The position numbers and the translations under genes are program-made. From positions 591,567,643-591,631,642 of the forward strand of contig CM077115.1 in the NCBI GenBank assembly GCA_039619475.1: a DNA stretch of 64,000 bases, written 5' to 3'. This DNA is from Icerya purchasi (Eukaryota; Arthropoda; Insecta; Hemiptera; Monophlebidae). Below, piece after piece: positions 1-12,345 of the stretch; positions within the stretch are counted from its first letter, which is position 1, and the number at the start of each line of letters is the position of its first letter. Under the pieces are notes generated by a model. The model was not told the origin of the DNA. It worked only from the letters and a program-made list of their open reading frames with translations, and searched no databases.

Positions 1-737
1 TAAATCTATGTATAAAGTATGGAAGCCGATAATAATGATAATAATACATTAAACATTTTTAGAGAAGTTAGTAAATCTTCAACTTAAAAATATTTTAAAG
101 ATTTAAAAAAAGGTACTGTTGATTGTTTCATTATAAAAACAAAATTTGGAAAGGGTGTTATTTTAACCATTATTTGCAAAAATGAATGTTCCCAAAGCGA
201 ATATCTGATAAATTACTACCACTTGTTCATAGAAACCCTAATGATAATCCTCCTAAAGTAATTTATGTCGGCATAGTAAACAATAGTTGTGAGGCAGATT
301 TTGCAGAATAAGTTGTAAATTTTTAAATGTTACATAACATTTTGCAATTAATTAAAATTGATTGAATCTAAAAGGTTTGTTAAAGTTTTTTCATTTTTCA
401 AATTTTTACATTTTTACATTTTTAAATTGTTTGCGTTTTCTCAATTTTTTGAAATGTTTGCATTTTAAATGTTTTGTTTAAATTTTTGTATTTTGAAATT
501 TGATGATTTTATATTTTTTCAATTTTTTCATTTTAAGTGTTTTGTTTAAATTTTATCGTATTGAATGTTTTGTTTAAATACTCTCAAGTGTCCCTTATAC
601 TATGTTTTGTGAAAATTTTAACATAATTGTTTCAAAGTCATCTATACTACTTACTTATACGAGTATGTATATATAGCATTTAGTCTCTTAATAATTGTAA
701 TGAGTACACTATGGTTACAATATAACAATAAGAAAAA
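1..737. other. AT-rich stretch, no gene recognised
   Basis: Very AT-rich sequence with runs of T and short direct repeats of the form ttgtttaaatttt. Between about 116 and 311 on the plus strand two overlapping frames give short open stretches that look like decayed coding sequence (for example residues KTKFGKGVILTI, then in another frame FPKRISDKLLPLVHRNP), ending at a stop near 311. I do not recognise the family. It may be the frameshifted remnant of a gene from a mobile element or virus. Nothing else is supported here. Confidence 0.3.
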
Positions 738-2489
738 ATGAATTTTTTTTTTTTAGGGATAATTAATGGGGAAGGAATATAAAGCAGAACGCTCCATGGA
801 AAGAGATGAATGCTCAAAGAACATACGGTCGACGTCACAAATAGCTGCATCATTAGGATGGAGAGGACAATGTAGGGAGAAAATCGCATAAAAGCGAAAC
901 CAGGATAAGAGCATAGAGCGTGGCCACGACACAAACGAAAAATTGAAACATCAGAACGGCAAAGTGAAGGATACAAAAGAAACCATGAATAGGGAGAAAG
1001 AGTAGGCCGAACAGTCGGATAGAACGAACGATTGTTGAAAAAAGAAGAAGCGTAGCTGTCCAACCAAAATCTGATATAGAAACTTTTACACATCGGTTGG
1101 AGGTTACCGGATGGATTATTTTAAAAAAAATAGCCGCGAATAAGCAGCAACCCGAGTCAAGGAATCAACCACATCATTGCAAAATATGCCCAAGTGACTA
1201 GGTACTCACAGGAGATCAATGTTGATCAAAAGGATTATAAATGAGTGAACGTATACGAAGGATAACAAAGTCATAAGAAGGACCGGGAAGGGGAGAAAAT
1301 ATGTCCTGAAAGGCGCTCAAGGAATCAGAGATAATTAAAGAATTGTGGTAAAGGTGTTTATGAAAAATGAAAATAGTATAAGATAGCTATCAGCTGGGCT
1401 GTGAATATGAAACAGAAGGAAGAAAGATGAAAAGATTCTGGCATGTTAAAATCTCGGAGGATGTATGAAGCTCCAACACCACCAGGCCCCCTCGAACCAT
1501 TCGTGTATGGTGACATAAAAAGAAAGTAGGGAATTGTAATACTGTAGAATACCTGTTTAATTGCGGCTTGGGGAAATATTCAGAAAATGAGGGAAGAATA
1601 AATACCTTGGGAAGGTGACAAAGATCAATGTAGTTAAAGTAAAAATAGGAGAGATTATATATAAAAGGACATTGTGTAAGCCAAAATGAACTAAGGCGAT
1701 GGGAGATAAAAGCTAGGATAGCAGTTTTGTTAGGATTAAAACGCCAGCTAAACGTTTAACAAGGAAACGATAGTCTAAACGGAACCTTCGAATGGGCATG
1801 GATGGCGTATTAGATTCAGCAAGAATATCAGGAATTGGAGAAGATAAGAGTTTTGAATTATGTTTAGTTTAGAGAGACGGGACTTGGAAAATGAAAGACC
1901 AATAATCAAATTTGGAACGGATAATAGATTTGTAAAGAAAAATAAGAATATAAGGATCGCCACCCATTTAGTTGGCGACAGGGTTTTTAGCAAGTTTCGC
2001 CTTTTGATAGTAGAAGCAGAAAGATATCTGATATGTTCAGCAAGGAACAAACGACTATCAAGAAGGATACCAAGATAGCAGAAGCAATTACCATGAGAAA
2101 GAGATACATTGTTTAAGGATAGATTAACTAACGCAGAATTACAAGGTCGAAGGGTAAAAACAGTATAAGAAAACTTAGAGAGAGAAATCGAAAAGTTAAT
2201 TAGGAAAAGAGAATATTTCAGCACAATGAGCGACGAATTAAGTTTAAAATATCTTTAGAGGAGGTAAAAAGGAGGATGTTGTCCGCAAAGAATAAAGAAA
2301 AGGAATTTAAATGAAGAGAAGCATACTGACAGTATAAATGTTAAAAAGAGTAGGTCGGAGGGAGAAACCTTGAGGAAGACCGCGGAAATTTCTTGAAACG
2401 TAGAGAAGTGGAGGGGTGAGATGATTCGACGTGAGGTTAAGGGTAGGGGAAGTGAATTTGATTGTGATATTAATTGCCGTCATTTTATT
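738..2489 (-). mobile_element. 5'-truncated, decayed I-clade LINE copy
   Basis: Translating the minus strand gives broken stretches that match the ORF2 of the intact I-clade element at 41146-47051. The match runs from the RT palm (FRGLPQG near 2370, KMTAINI near 2480) through the thumb to the RNase H C-terminal region (CKSFYIRFWLDSY near 1080). A short poly-T at about 739-751 (poly-A on the coding strand) marks the 3' end. The reading frame is destroyed by many stops and indels, and several blocks are missing compared with the intact copy. Homology stops abruptly at about 2489, next to the palindrome AGGATTCC..GGAATCCT that starts the following repeat. It is a dead 5'-truncated insertion. The clade is assigned by similarity to the complete copy in this window. 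Confidence 0.85.
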
Positions 2490-2774
2490 AGGATTCCGTA
2501 ATAACTTAGGGAATCCTAATAAGATGGTACACAAATGAAAAAAATATCAAATAAAAATCAATAACTCACAAATAGCTTGACTTATGTTTTTCAAATTTGG
2601 AACATAAATCACAATTAAAATTCTCTTTAAAACGATCTATAACTTAAAGATTACCGATTACCCTAGGCGCAAAAAAAAACCAAAAACCGTCAAGAATATA
2701 TAATATGGTACATAAAACGACCTCAAAAACCACTTAAAAAGTCATAACTCATCACCCGATAAACCTATAACGCC
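2490..2774 (+). repeat. Composite palindrome repeat, copy A (truncated)
   Basis: Begins with the palindrome aggattcc..ggaatcct, followed by about 260 bp that recurs at 6388 and at 53666/54648. Shared landmarks include cttcaaatttggaacata, gaatatataatatggtac and aaaacgacctcaaaaa. Unlike the other two copies, this one ends near 2774, before the array of about 280-bp units. No coding capacity is seen. Confidence 0.75.
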
Positions 2775-3262
2775 TTGGCAAAGTTAACAAAGGAGACGTC
2801 AGACTTACAGAATTTCTCTAGGTGGCCAGAGCAGTGGCATCGTTTACATTTTTTAACGGGAATATGGTCTACAAAAGGCAGGTGCTCCCATTTAATAAGC
2901 AGTTTTTTGTGAACTGGCAACATAGGATACTGTGAGGAATGAAGGTGGACGTAAATCCGACTACTTCTGTCATTAGTGACTTTATGAGTACTAATAGGTT
3001 CACTGCCTGTTTTTATTTTGAAGTACTCATTAACATCTTCTTCTGAGATGTTCTTAGTACGAAAGATTAGTATGAAGGGGCCCAGAAATTTTGGCGCCAT
3101 ATCTTTAACATTTTTTATGTCATCGCTGATAGCAGTACTGATTTTGTGCTGATCCTCCTTCGTTTCAGCCGCAATTATAGCTGAAACATTGCCTATTTTC
3201 TTATAGTAACTTATATTGATATTCAGCTTATTGGGGCATATTTTATTTTGAGCTTCTTATCG
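2765..3262 (-). pseudogene. LINE ORF1 (gag) fragment with CCHC knuckle
   Basis: The longest open stretch is a 111-residue frame ending at 2765, with a retroviral-type zinc knuckle near its C-terminus (CKRCHCSGHLEKFC, a C-X2-C-X4-H-X4-C pattern). Before it comes a segment typical of the RRM-like core of LINE gag proteins (KIKTGSEPISTHKV..IYVHLHSSQ). Homology continues upstream to about 3262 in the same sense (ISYYKKIGNVSAIIAAETKE). LINE ORF1 proteins of this class bind element RNA. The fragment stands alone, without start codon or pol. It is not close to the gags of the complete elements in this window, so it represents another family. Confidence 0.6.
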
Positions 3263-3439
3263 AACTCAGCTACTGTCTGCTTAGAAATATTTTTTCATAA
3301 ATTCTGCATTAGATTTATATACTTTATTTTTTGAAATATTTTTGTTGTCTGTTTTCTCTTTTATGATATAGAAAATAAGTTTATTATAATCTACACGGGG
3401 GTCATTTAGAAAGCCTGCGTGAGTCAGTGTCTGACCCGT

Positions 3440-4205
3440 GGGTCATAGGTCCGCCATCACTGGTATATACTGAAAATTCAAATAAGAACCCTTTTTTAAA
3501 AATTCGACCTTTAAGGGGTGAAAACAGGCTAAAAACTCTTTCCCGAAAAATGCATAAACTATTATAGTTCTGGTGAAAATGAGTCTTCATAATTGTAATT
3601 TTGCATGAAGATACCTTATGTGATGTATTAACAATGTGCAAAACTTTTTTTTCATCCCAAAAATTTTAAGGTAGAAAATGGACAGAAACTCATTTTTAAA
3701 GGAACCAAAAATCACACTACGAATCGCGATTATCGCGTGTAACTTCACGTGAATACAGTGTATATGCTGAAGATGTCAAATAAAAACGCTGTATTGAAAA
3801 TTCAGAGTTTAAGGGACAAAATGGGATTAAAAACCGTTTCCAAAAAATTACACAAACTGTTATATTTTCGGCGCAAATGGGTTTCCCAAATTGTAATTTC
3901 GGATGAAGATACTTCAAATGGTCTACTAAAAGTGTGAAATAGTTTTATGAAACTCTCAAAATTTTCGGTGGAAAAAAAAGTAAACTCCTATTTTGGAGAA
4001 AACGAAAAATCACGCTACGGTCCGTACGAATAGTAATTATCGCGTGTAATTTCATGTGAATATAATGTACATACTGAAGATGTCGAATAAGAAAGCTGTT
4101 TTGAAAATTTGGACTGTAAGGGGTGGAAAGGGTTAAAAGCTGTTTTCAAAAAGTAACTAAAATCGTAATAAATAGATTTACCATATTGTAATATTTACGA
4201 AGGTT
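3440..4205. repeat. Tandem repeat, about 300-bp unit, 2.5-3 copies
   Basis: The landmark gtatatactgaaaattc (about 3463) recurs as gtatatgctgaagatgtc (about 3760) and gtacatactgaagatgtc (about 4067). It is followed each time by a related aaggggtgaaaa, aagggacaaaatgg or aaggggtggaaa segment and then ctgttat/ctattat plus a TTGTAATTT landmark. Spacing is about 297 and 307 bp. Units are diverged, so this is an old array. No protein is supported; open frames here change between units. Confidence 0.7.
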
Positions 4206-4804
4206 GTTCCAATTTTTTATATCTTCGGAATTTTAACAGTGAAGAAGAGTTATAATCTAGTTTTAGGAAAATTTAATATTACAAAACATCCGCAAAGAAG
4301 TGTGTTTTACGCATTCAGTTTGGTTTGGGATTAATGTGGTTTGGGAACTGCAATTGTCTAAAATTCAAATAGCCAATTATTCGGGGGAGACAAAAATGTT
4401 TTTGTCGAGCAGTTTTTATCGTATTCAAAAAGAGTAAGAAAACATGCCTCAGTCATGGTGTTAAGTTGTGTTGTGATTATTAGTTTATTTTAAAAGGAAA
4501 GAATGACGGGTTTCATTTCATTACGATGCTTTTTTCTCTCGAACGATTCAACATGTTCTCTTTCCGATTCAATTTCTTTTTATAGCCTTTTATTTAACTC
4601 GCTTGGTCACAGTCTGCCTGTCATTCTGTCTCGGTTATTTATTGGAATTTATTTTTTTTTTTGTAATGCGTGGAAAATAATTTGACTGAAAATATTCGTT
4701 TTTAGTCAGTTATTGCATAAATACGAGTATAAATTTTAGTAACTCCTATTAAAACATACTTTATAGGAAAATACCGGACACATTTACGAACATAAAATCA
4801 GACT
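4206..4804. other. AT-rich spacer, nothing recognised
   Basis: No coding, RNA or repeat signal that I can support. The short open frame at 4503-4685 is T-rich and low in complexity and matches nothing I recognise. Confidence 0.5.
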
Positions 4805-4889
4805 TTTTTGTTTTGAATTTAAAATTATGTAAATGTAAATTATAGTTATCTTAAACTTAACATACGGAATCCTTAGCGCATGACACATT
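4805..4889 (+). repeat. Short dispersed repeat, copy 1
   Basis: Contains ttgttttgaatttaaa, attatgtaaatgtaaatta, then an acggaatcc/agcgcatga segment. Related copies lie at 9020-9110, 13640-13745 and 24828-24930. No tRNA-like A or B box is evident, so a SINE assignment is not supported. Confidence 0.55.
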
Positions 4890-5530
4890 ATGCTTGACCG
4901 ACTTTGTTTGTTTAGCTCTGAATTAAAAAGGTTTCATGCTATCCAAAACAAATTTATTCGTAAGATTGTAGGAACCTCAAGGCCTATTTTCCCGACTATT
5001 CTAGAAGTAGAAACGATAATGCTACCACTAACTCTACGTAGATCGTATTTATGCGATAAGTTTGCATTAAAATATTGTTCATTGACATCCAATAATTTTT
5101 GGTACTTAAGTACCAACGAATTTTAGATCATTACTAGTTTTCTTTGCCACGTTTCTCTATTTTGGCGTCTAGTTTTCGTAAACTTCGTAAGTGTCATCAA
5201 ATATCGAACAAATACTTCTTACATCCCCTTAAATTTAAAAAATTAGAAGGTAAAGTTTATCTATCAGAGTCTGACAGGACCAGTGGTTATTATAAAATAG
5301 TTGTCCCCGATGAATAATATCTTTAATAATATTCTTCAGAGTAAGTTACCCAATTATCTTTACGGGTACTCTGAGGATTCAAAAAGACGAGAGGTGGTGA
5401 GCCCCGACTAGATGTCATTAAAATGTTTCTCCTGCTTCGTTTGGCTCCAGTCTATACAGCAGAATGTACAGCAGAATGTACAGTAGCAGCACAAGCTTTA
5501 ATGATTACATTAATTTCAAATAACATTAAA
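4890..5530 (+). pseudogene. LINE ORF2 remnant: RT thumb and RNase H start
   Basis: The plus-strand translation at 4890-5126 has the pattern found after the RT domain of RNase H-bearing LINEs (RFHAIQNKFIRKIVG, then LRRSYLCDKFALKY). At about 5360-5520 a second frame gives an RNase H-like stretch (YSEDSKRRE, then LAPVYTAECTAECT). This includes a 12-bp direct duplication of gcagaatgtaca that adds four residues to the TAE motif. Frames are interrupted, and neither the RT active site nor the later RNase H acidic residues are present. It is one of the few LINE pieces on the plus strand. Clade uncertain, I or R1 group. Confidence 0.6.
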
Positions 5531-6387
5531 ATATATTTTGATTTTGTCACACTCTGAAACTGTTTAATGTCTCCCTCAAAAATGGCATTCAATTATATAT
5601 TAAATGATATATTTTCTCAATTAAATCACCCATTTCATACTTGAAAATCTCTGTTTTTTCAGTCTATTTTGTATAGATCCCATCCCATATGGAGATATAT
5701 GGGCAAGGCTGCAGACAATTGTTCAAAGAATGCGGCTGACAATTGTAGGATACCACGGCACATTTTGTCCGGAAATTTATTAAATATAATTAAATTAATG
5801 CTTAAAGAATATTGGGAAACTATGTGGGATAATCTATTCCTTAGTAGGTACTATAAAAACATGTAAACGAATATTACCTGTTAAACCCTGTTCGTATTAT
5901 ACAATTTGCACTTTCGATTTCCATTAACAGTTATTATTACTAAATATTCCGTGCCAATATAATATTAACTACATCTTCAAATTACCGATTACCTATTACG
6001 CAATCTATAATTTTATAAATAATAGTAGGATACTGGTATAGTTTTGGTATAAGAGACAACTGATTTACTGATGATAATTAGAAACAGTATACGATGTCAT
6101 CCAACAAATTTAAAGTTCATAAATATTAAAAATACGAGTTTCGTGAAAGGAGTACACTTTAATTACCATGCTTCTTAAAAATCGTTTTGAAAACTTAAAA
6201 TTCCATAAAAAAATCGAAATACGGTCGCTGTTTCTTTCCATTATGGACGTCCGTAAAGGAGGCCCATTATGACCGTCGCCCCTCCCACGAAAATTTGAAA
6301 AAAAAACCCCAGAAAATCATTAATAAGATTAGTTCAATTTGGTGATGAAATCTGTACTGTGCAAAAATTTGACCGCACCATTTTTTT
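5531..6387. other. AT-rich spacer, nothing recognised
   Basis: No supportable gene. The 65-codon open frame at 5669-5866 has no recognised domain. A more GC-rich patch near 6220-6310 holds no motif I can assign. Confidence 0.45.
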
Positions 6388-8190
6388 AGGATTCCGTACA
6401 CATATAATGTCAAAAATATCAAATAAAAATCGATAATTCACGAACGGCTTGACTTATAAACTTCAAATTTGGAACATATATTACAATTAAAATTATGTTT
6501 AAAATTATCTATAATTTAAAGATGATCGATTAATCTCGGCAGCAAAAAACTCAAAAAACCTTCAAGAATATATAATATGGTACATAAAACGACCTCAAAA
6601 ATCACTTAAAAAATCATAACTCGTTACTAGATAAACTTATAACGCTGAAATTCAAAATATAAACTACAATGCAGGAATCCTTTCAAAAAATTTAAAAACT
6701 ACGGTACAAAATTTATGTTAAGTTGCCAAAAAACTCAAAAAAGCGCAAAAAATGACGTGTCCCCCCTAAAGTCACGAGTATTATAGCTGAAAATTTTGAA
6801 CACGATTAAAAATATGCGTATCCCCGTATATTTCTCTAGTTCGGAACATCCTGTTTTCCAGCTTTACAATTAGACCCTCAGGGCGCCGAAAATTCGAAAT
6901 TTTGGGAAAAAATGTTTTTTTTCTTTTCCGGGCATATGATGTATTGATGGAAAGATCGCTATTTGTTAGGAACGAAACCGTATTCCATTTCCTTAACAAA
7001 ACTTTCAAAGTTGCCGTAAAGCTCAAAAAGGCGCAAAAAATGGCGTGTTTCCAAGCGCTGCGAGTACTACAGTTAAAAATTTTAAACACCGTTAAAAATA
7101 TGCGCTTCAACATATATTTCTTTAGTTTAAAACATCCAGGTTTCCAGCTTTAAAATTAGATCATCAGGGCGCCGAAAGTTCAAAATTTAAAAAAAAAATA
7201 TTGTTCTTCCTGGGCATGTGATACATTGTTGGAAAGATTGCTATTTTTCGGGAACGAAAAACTATTTTATTCTCCTAACGAAACTTTCAAAGTTCCCGAA
7301 AAGTTTAAAAAAGCGCGAGCTCTAATTTTTAGCTCTCTTTGCGACGCGAGTATTAGAGCTAAAAATTTAAACGTGGTTAAAAACATGCGTGGCCCCTTCT
7401 ATTTCTCTAGTTTGGAATATCCGGATTTCCAGCTTTAAGATTAGACCCTTGGGATGCCAATAGTTTGAAATTTTTGAAAATTTTTTTTTTCCCAGACATG
7501 TTATGTAGCGTTGGAAGGATCGCTATCTGTAGGGAGCGAAACCGTATTTCATTTTCTTAGTGTAATTTTTAAAGTTGCTGATAAGTTCGAAATAGCGCGA
7601 GAACTGATTTGTATCGCGAGTATCAAAGCTAAACATTTTAGGGAAATTAGAAAATATGGGTATCCACGTATATTTCTCCGGTTTGGAACATCTAGGTTTC
7701 CAAATTTAAAATTAGTGCCTTGAGGCTCTGAATGCTCGAAATTTTGTAAAAAAAAATTTTTTTCAAACGTATCATTACTGGAAAGGGCGCTATTTTTCAG
7801 AAACAGACACGTATTTCATTTTCTTAACGAAACGTTGGAAGTTCACTAAAAGTTTAAAAAATCGTGAAAAATGATGTGTATCCCTGCTTGCAGTTTAAGT
7901 ATTGTAGCTCAAGATTTTGAACATGATTAAAAAAATGCGCGTCCATATTTATTTCTTTACTTTGGAACATCGAGGTTTCAAAATTTAAAATCAAACTCTT
8001 GGGCGCCGAAAGATCGCAAGTTTCAAAAATAATATTTTTTTTCCGGTCATGTGATATATCGATGGAAAGATCGTTATTTGCCGAGAACGAAACCATAAGT
8101 TATTTCCTTATCGAAACTTTCTAACCTTGGCGTTCCAAACTCGAGAAATATACATCGAAGCGCATATGTTTAACCATGTTCGAAAGTTTT
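6388..8190 (+). repeat. Composite repeat, copy B with five ~280-bp units
   Basis: Starts with TTTTTTTAGGATTCCGTA (half of the palindrome seen in full in copy C). It continues through about 260 bp shared with copies A and C and then runs into about five tandem units. The landmark cagcttta.aattaga...cagggcgccgaaa recurs near 6858, 7146, 7431, 7700 and 7979 (spacing about 288, 285, 269 and 279 bp). Each unit also carries aaagatcgctattt and a cgtatttcatttycttaacgaaac-like segment. Units are 70-85% similar by eye. The open frames within them repeat at the same spacing and are not genes. Confidence 0.8.
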
Positions 8191-8529
8191 AGCTGCAATA
8201 AAACAGATTCAAATAATATTTCGATTTGTTAAACGATTTAACGCTCTATGCTAGTAAATAAATTTAAAAAAATGTTTAATAATGGTCTAACGTATTGAGA
8301 TAGTCGAAAGAAAAAACTGAATTGTTAAAAATCATCTCAGTAGAACGGCAGTCTTCGTCATATCGCGGAACTATATCGCCTTTTTTTAGTAAAGTAACCA
8401 GTTGTCTCCAACCGAAAGAAGTTTGATCCGACAAGATGCTAATAACCAAATCGCCTCGAAATTCGGTTTTGAAATTAGTGACACTTACAAAATTCGTAAA
8501 CTGTTATAATTTCGATTACCTTGTTTCCC
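8191..8529. other. Spacer, nothing recognised
   Basis: AT-rich sequence after the tandem array. No coding or repeat homology found within the window. Confidence 0.4.
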
Positions 8530-8790
8530 CCTCCTATTCACCGAGAATCCAAGACCTAATCACCAACATACACTAACCTGCCAGGAGAAAATTACAACAC
8601 TCTAGCAGCCGCACTAGAGTGATAAGTAGCATTTGTATTATTTCTAATTAATCATTTTTGCGTGTTTTCGTTTATATATTTATTAAGTGTCTTTAATGAT
8701 CGACTATTCAAGAAAGATAGGTGTAGGGAATAATGAAATTATACATTTTAAAAAATCATAAAACCTTAATATTAATATTATTAAATCTAA
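8530..8790 (+). repeat. Unclassified dispersed repeat, copy 1
   Basis: Shares an ordered series of blocks with 28985-29265: caacactctagcagccgcac / caacaaccagcagtcgtcgc, then gatcgactattcaagaaaga / ggtcgaccgttccagaaaga, then ggtgtagg. Both copies are followed by an AT-rich tail. The class is unknown; a solo LTR or a small DNA element is possible. Confidence 0.5.
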
Positions 8791-10499
8791 ACCAATAATT
8801 AAAAAAAATAAATTAAAATTAAATAAATAAAAAAAGGATTTAATTAATTTTTCTCCATAACCATTACATTGCACTTCAAATTAATCGTAAGTCTTCGATT
8901 CAAATTAATATTTTGTTTAACTGTTTTAGATTATTGTTAGAAAAGGTCTCTGAAATTTATTAAGATATTAAATTAAAATAATAAAATGAAAATAGAAGTT
9001 TATTCAAACAAATTTTCTTACATATTAAAATATTATAGTTATCGTTAACCTACAATCGAAATCTTCAGCGCATGTAACCTCATGCTTGACTAAACTTTTT
9101 TTTTTTTTATAATTTTACTTTATGAAATAGAAAAGCATAGCTTCGATTTTCAGCGGAAATAAAATTATTCACCGCAAATTTTGCATGAATTATACTTGAC
9201 TGCTTATTAACGTCCCCTCTACTAACTGTAATGAAATATCGACTGATTTCATAGGTCATGCCAAAAAAAGTTATTCATATTTTTTGTTAACGGGAATATT
9301 TCATATTTTAATTTCAAATTTTCAATACTTTTTGAGCGAATATTGAACGAATTTTCACATAAATAGGAAGTTTACTTATTAATCTTTAATCCGTTTGGCA
9401 CTGTACAATGTATATCAATATGAAAAATATAATTATCGGAAGAACAAGCATATTGCACAAAATTAATAAAAAAAACTAATTCTTTTTCTTTCGGTTTTAA
9501 ATTCAAAATGTAAAAGAAAAATCAGCATAATCCCCTATTTGGGGGTAAATAGAAAAATGATATCGCATAGAAAATAAATAGAAGCAAGAAAATGATCTAT
9601 TATTATTAAAAAATAAAGATTGTAATCTTATTAATTCTGTCAGATAACAAAAAAGGTTATTAATTTTTTTATGAAATTTAAATTTAAAGTGATTAGTAAT
9701 AAAAAATAAATACCGATGATTATTTTTAAATATTTTTAAATGCTTTTTGAGTATTTCAGAATTTTCGGATTTGTGGTTCCCAAAACATTCATTTAATTTA
9801 TGTGCGGAATAATTATTGCATACATTTGCCTTTTAGTATATTTAAAATTTAGACATTGCAAAGAAAGGAAAAGGTGAATAATTAAATATATACCAGGTGT
9901 AAATGTTAAATTATGTTCCAAAAACTTACCACATAATTGAAGGAAAAGAACCAGCAAAAACTTGTCAACAATAAAGTTTCCTTCATCTTTGATTTATAAA
10001 AACGCTATTTCACCAAAAAGTATTCAAAACCGTACCGTTTAACAAGATGATGAAGACTGATGTTAAAAGAAGTATTTATATACAAAATATGCGAAAACAA
10101 TTTTAAGCGATAAAGATAAGATAATTACATACCGCCTTTAAAAATGTCCCCATTAGTCGTTAAAATGTAGCATAAGTAAGATTGCATTTAATTGACATTC
10201 TGCATACTTTTTTATCTTAACTGTTACTTTGAATTACTGAAAATTAAATACAAACTGAAGGAAAATGCGAATTCTATATACATGTTGGTGAATACTGTTG
10301 ACGAATATATCATGTATCTCATACTATTCTTCTAGTTTTTACAAGCATATTGTACAATACTCCTAATAATTCATAATTATACAATAAATAAGATAGAAAC
10401 GAAAACAAACATGCTCCATCCCTATTTAAATATTTTACATAATGGGCAACTATTGTATCATTAACACATATTCATTCTACATTTATGATTACAGTGAAC
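8791..10499. other. AT-rich stretch, one short dispersed repeat
   Basis: No gene. At about 9020-9110 there is a diverged copy of the short dispersed repeat (tatagttatcgttaacctac, then cagcgcatgtaacctcatgc, then a T-run). The rest shows low-complexity A/T tracts only. Confidence 0.5.
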
Positions 10500-10527
10500 A
10501 AATATATATATATATATATATATATAC
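10500..10527. repeat. (TA)n microsatellite
   Basis: Run of alternating TA directly upstream of the 334-bp array. Simple sequence repeat. Confidence 0.9.
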
Positions 10528-10544
10528 ATATTATTATATAAAGC

Positions 10545-12345
10545 TGCAAGAAAAAAAATCGTACAGACCGTTCTATAGTAGCTGGAGAGTTTATTTTTTT
10601 TTCAATCGACGGATTTTCTTCGTCACATCATAAGAAAATAATAACACCCTCAAAATTGTAAAATTAAAGGGCCCAAATTTCGAAAAATGTGAAAGTCAAG
10701 TTTTAAGAAACAAATTTTTAAAAAATTCCGCAGCCGGTTCTATATAAGTTACGGCAACAATTTTCTTTTTAATCTGCACACTAAGGACTCCAGAATACAG
10801 GAAAAATAAAAGATTCGAAAAATTTTGATATTTAGAGACCAAAATTTGTGAAAATGCATGCTTAAAGCGGTAACCCCGGAAACTAAAAAAAAGTCCGCAG
10901 CCCTTTCCATGGTAGCTGGGAGTTCACTTTTTTTTTTAAATGATGTATTTCAATCGCTAAAATATAGGAAAAATATGAAGCTTCAAACATTTTGAAATTA
11001 AAGAGCTCAAATTTTGAAAAATATGAAAATCAAGTTTTGAAAAAAAATTTTTTAAAAAATTCTATAGCCGATTCTGTATAATTTGCGGTATTTATTTTCT
11101 TTTTAACCTGTACACTAAGGACTCCAGAATACAGGAAAAATAAAAGATTCGAAAAATTTTGATATTTAGAGACCAAAATTTGTGAAAATGCATGCTTAAA
11201 GCGGTAACCCCGGAAACTAAAAAAAAGTCCGCAGCCCTTTCCATGGTAGCTGGGAGTTCACTTTTTTTTTTAAATGATGTATTTCAATCGCTAAAATATA
11301 GGAAAAATATGAAGCTTCAAACATTTTGAAATTAAAGAGCTCAAATTTTGAAAAATATGAAAATCAAGTTTTGAAAAAAAATTTTTTAAAAAATTCTATA
11401 GCCGATTCTGTATAATTTGCGGTATTTATTTTCTTTTTAACCTGTACACTAAGGACTCCAGAATACAGGAAAAATAAAAGATTCGAAAAATTTTGATATT
11501 TAGAGACCAAAATTTGTGAAAATGCATGCTTAAAGCGGTAACCCCGGAAACTAAAAAAAAGTCCGCAGCCCTTTCCATGGTAGCTGGGAGTTCACTTTTT
11601 TTTTTAAATGATGTATTTCAATCGCTAAAATATAGGAAAAATATGAAGCTTCAAACATTTTGAAATTAAAGAGCTCAAATTTTGAAAAATATGAAAATCA
11701 AGTTTTGAAAAAAAATTTTTTAAAAAATTCTATAGCCGATTCTGTATAATTTGCGGTATTTATTTTCTTTTTAACCTGTACACTAAGGTCTCCAGAATCG
11801 GGGGAAAATATAAAATTCGAAAAATTTTGATACTAAGGAACCGTATTTTTGGAAAATATACACTTAAAGCAGTAATCCCGAGAACAAAAAAAAAGTCAAC
11901 AGCCCTTTCGATGGTAGCTAGGTGCTCACTTTCTTTTTAAAATGATGTATTTCAATGCTAAAATATAGGAAAAATACAATACCCCCGAAGTTTTAAAAAT
12001 AAAGTGCTCAAATTTTGAAAAACATGAAAATAAAGCTTCGAGAAAATTTTTTTTAAAAAATTCCGCAGCCGGATCTATATGTGTTACGGTATTGATTGTC
12101 TTCTTAACCTGCACACTAAGGTCTCCAAAATACAGGAAAAATAAGAAATTTGAAATATTTTGATATTTAGGGACAAAATTTGGGAAAATACACGCTGAAA
12201 GCGGTAAGATTGGAAACTAAAAAAAATCCACAGCCCTTTCCATGGTAGCTGGAGAGTCATTTCTTTTTTTAAATAATGTAATATAATTCCTGGAATATAC
12301 GGAAAATATGGGAGCCCTAAAATTTAAAGGTTAAATGCACATGAA
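10545..12345. repeat. Satellite-like tandem array, 334-bp unit
   Basis: The landmark ctaagg[a/t]ctccagaat recurs at 10781, 11115, 11449, 11783 and 12116, a period of exactly 334, 334, 334 and 333 bp. The units starting at 10781 and 11115, and most of the one starting at 11449, look identical by eye. The outer units (before 10781 and after 11783) are clearly diverged. This is the usual pattern for unequal exchange homogenising the centre of an array. No open frame is conserved. No similarity to the 280- or 300-bp arrays beyond AT-richness. Confidence 0.92.

Noticed and set aside
6781..8096. Series of 70-110-codon frames at regular spacing
   Set aside because: They recur with the ~280-bp repeat unit on both strands and are by-products of the tandem array.
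3440..12345. CRISPR array or bacterial repeats
   Set aside because: Unit lengths are about 280-334 bp without a short repeat/spacer pattern, and the sequence context is eukaryotic transposable-element DNA.
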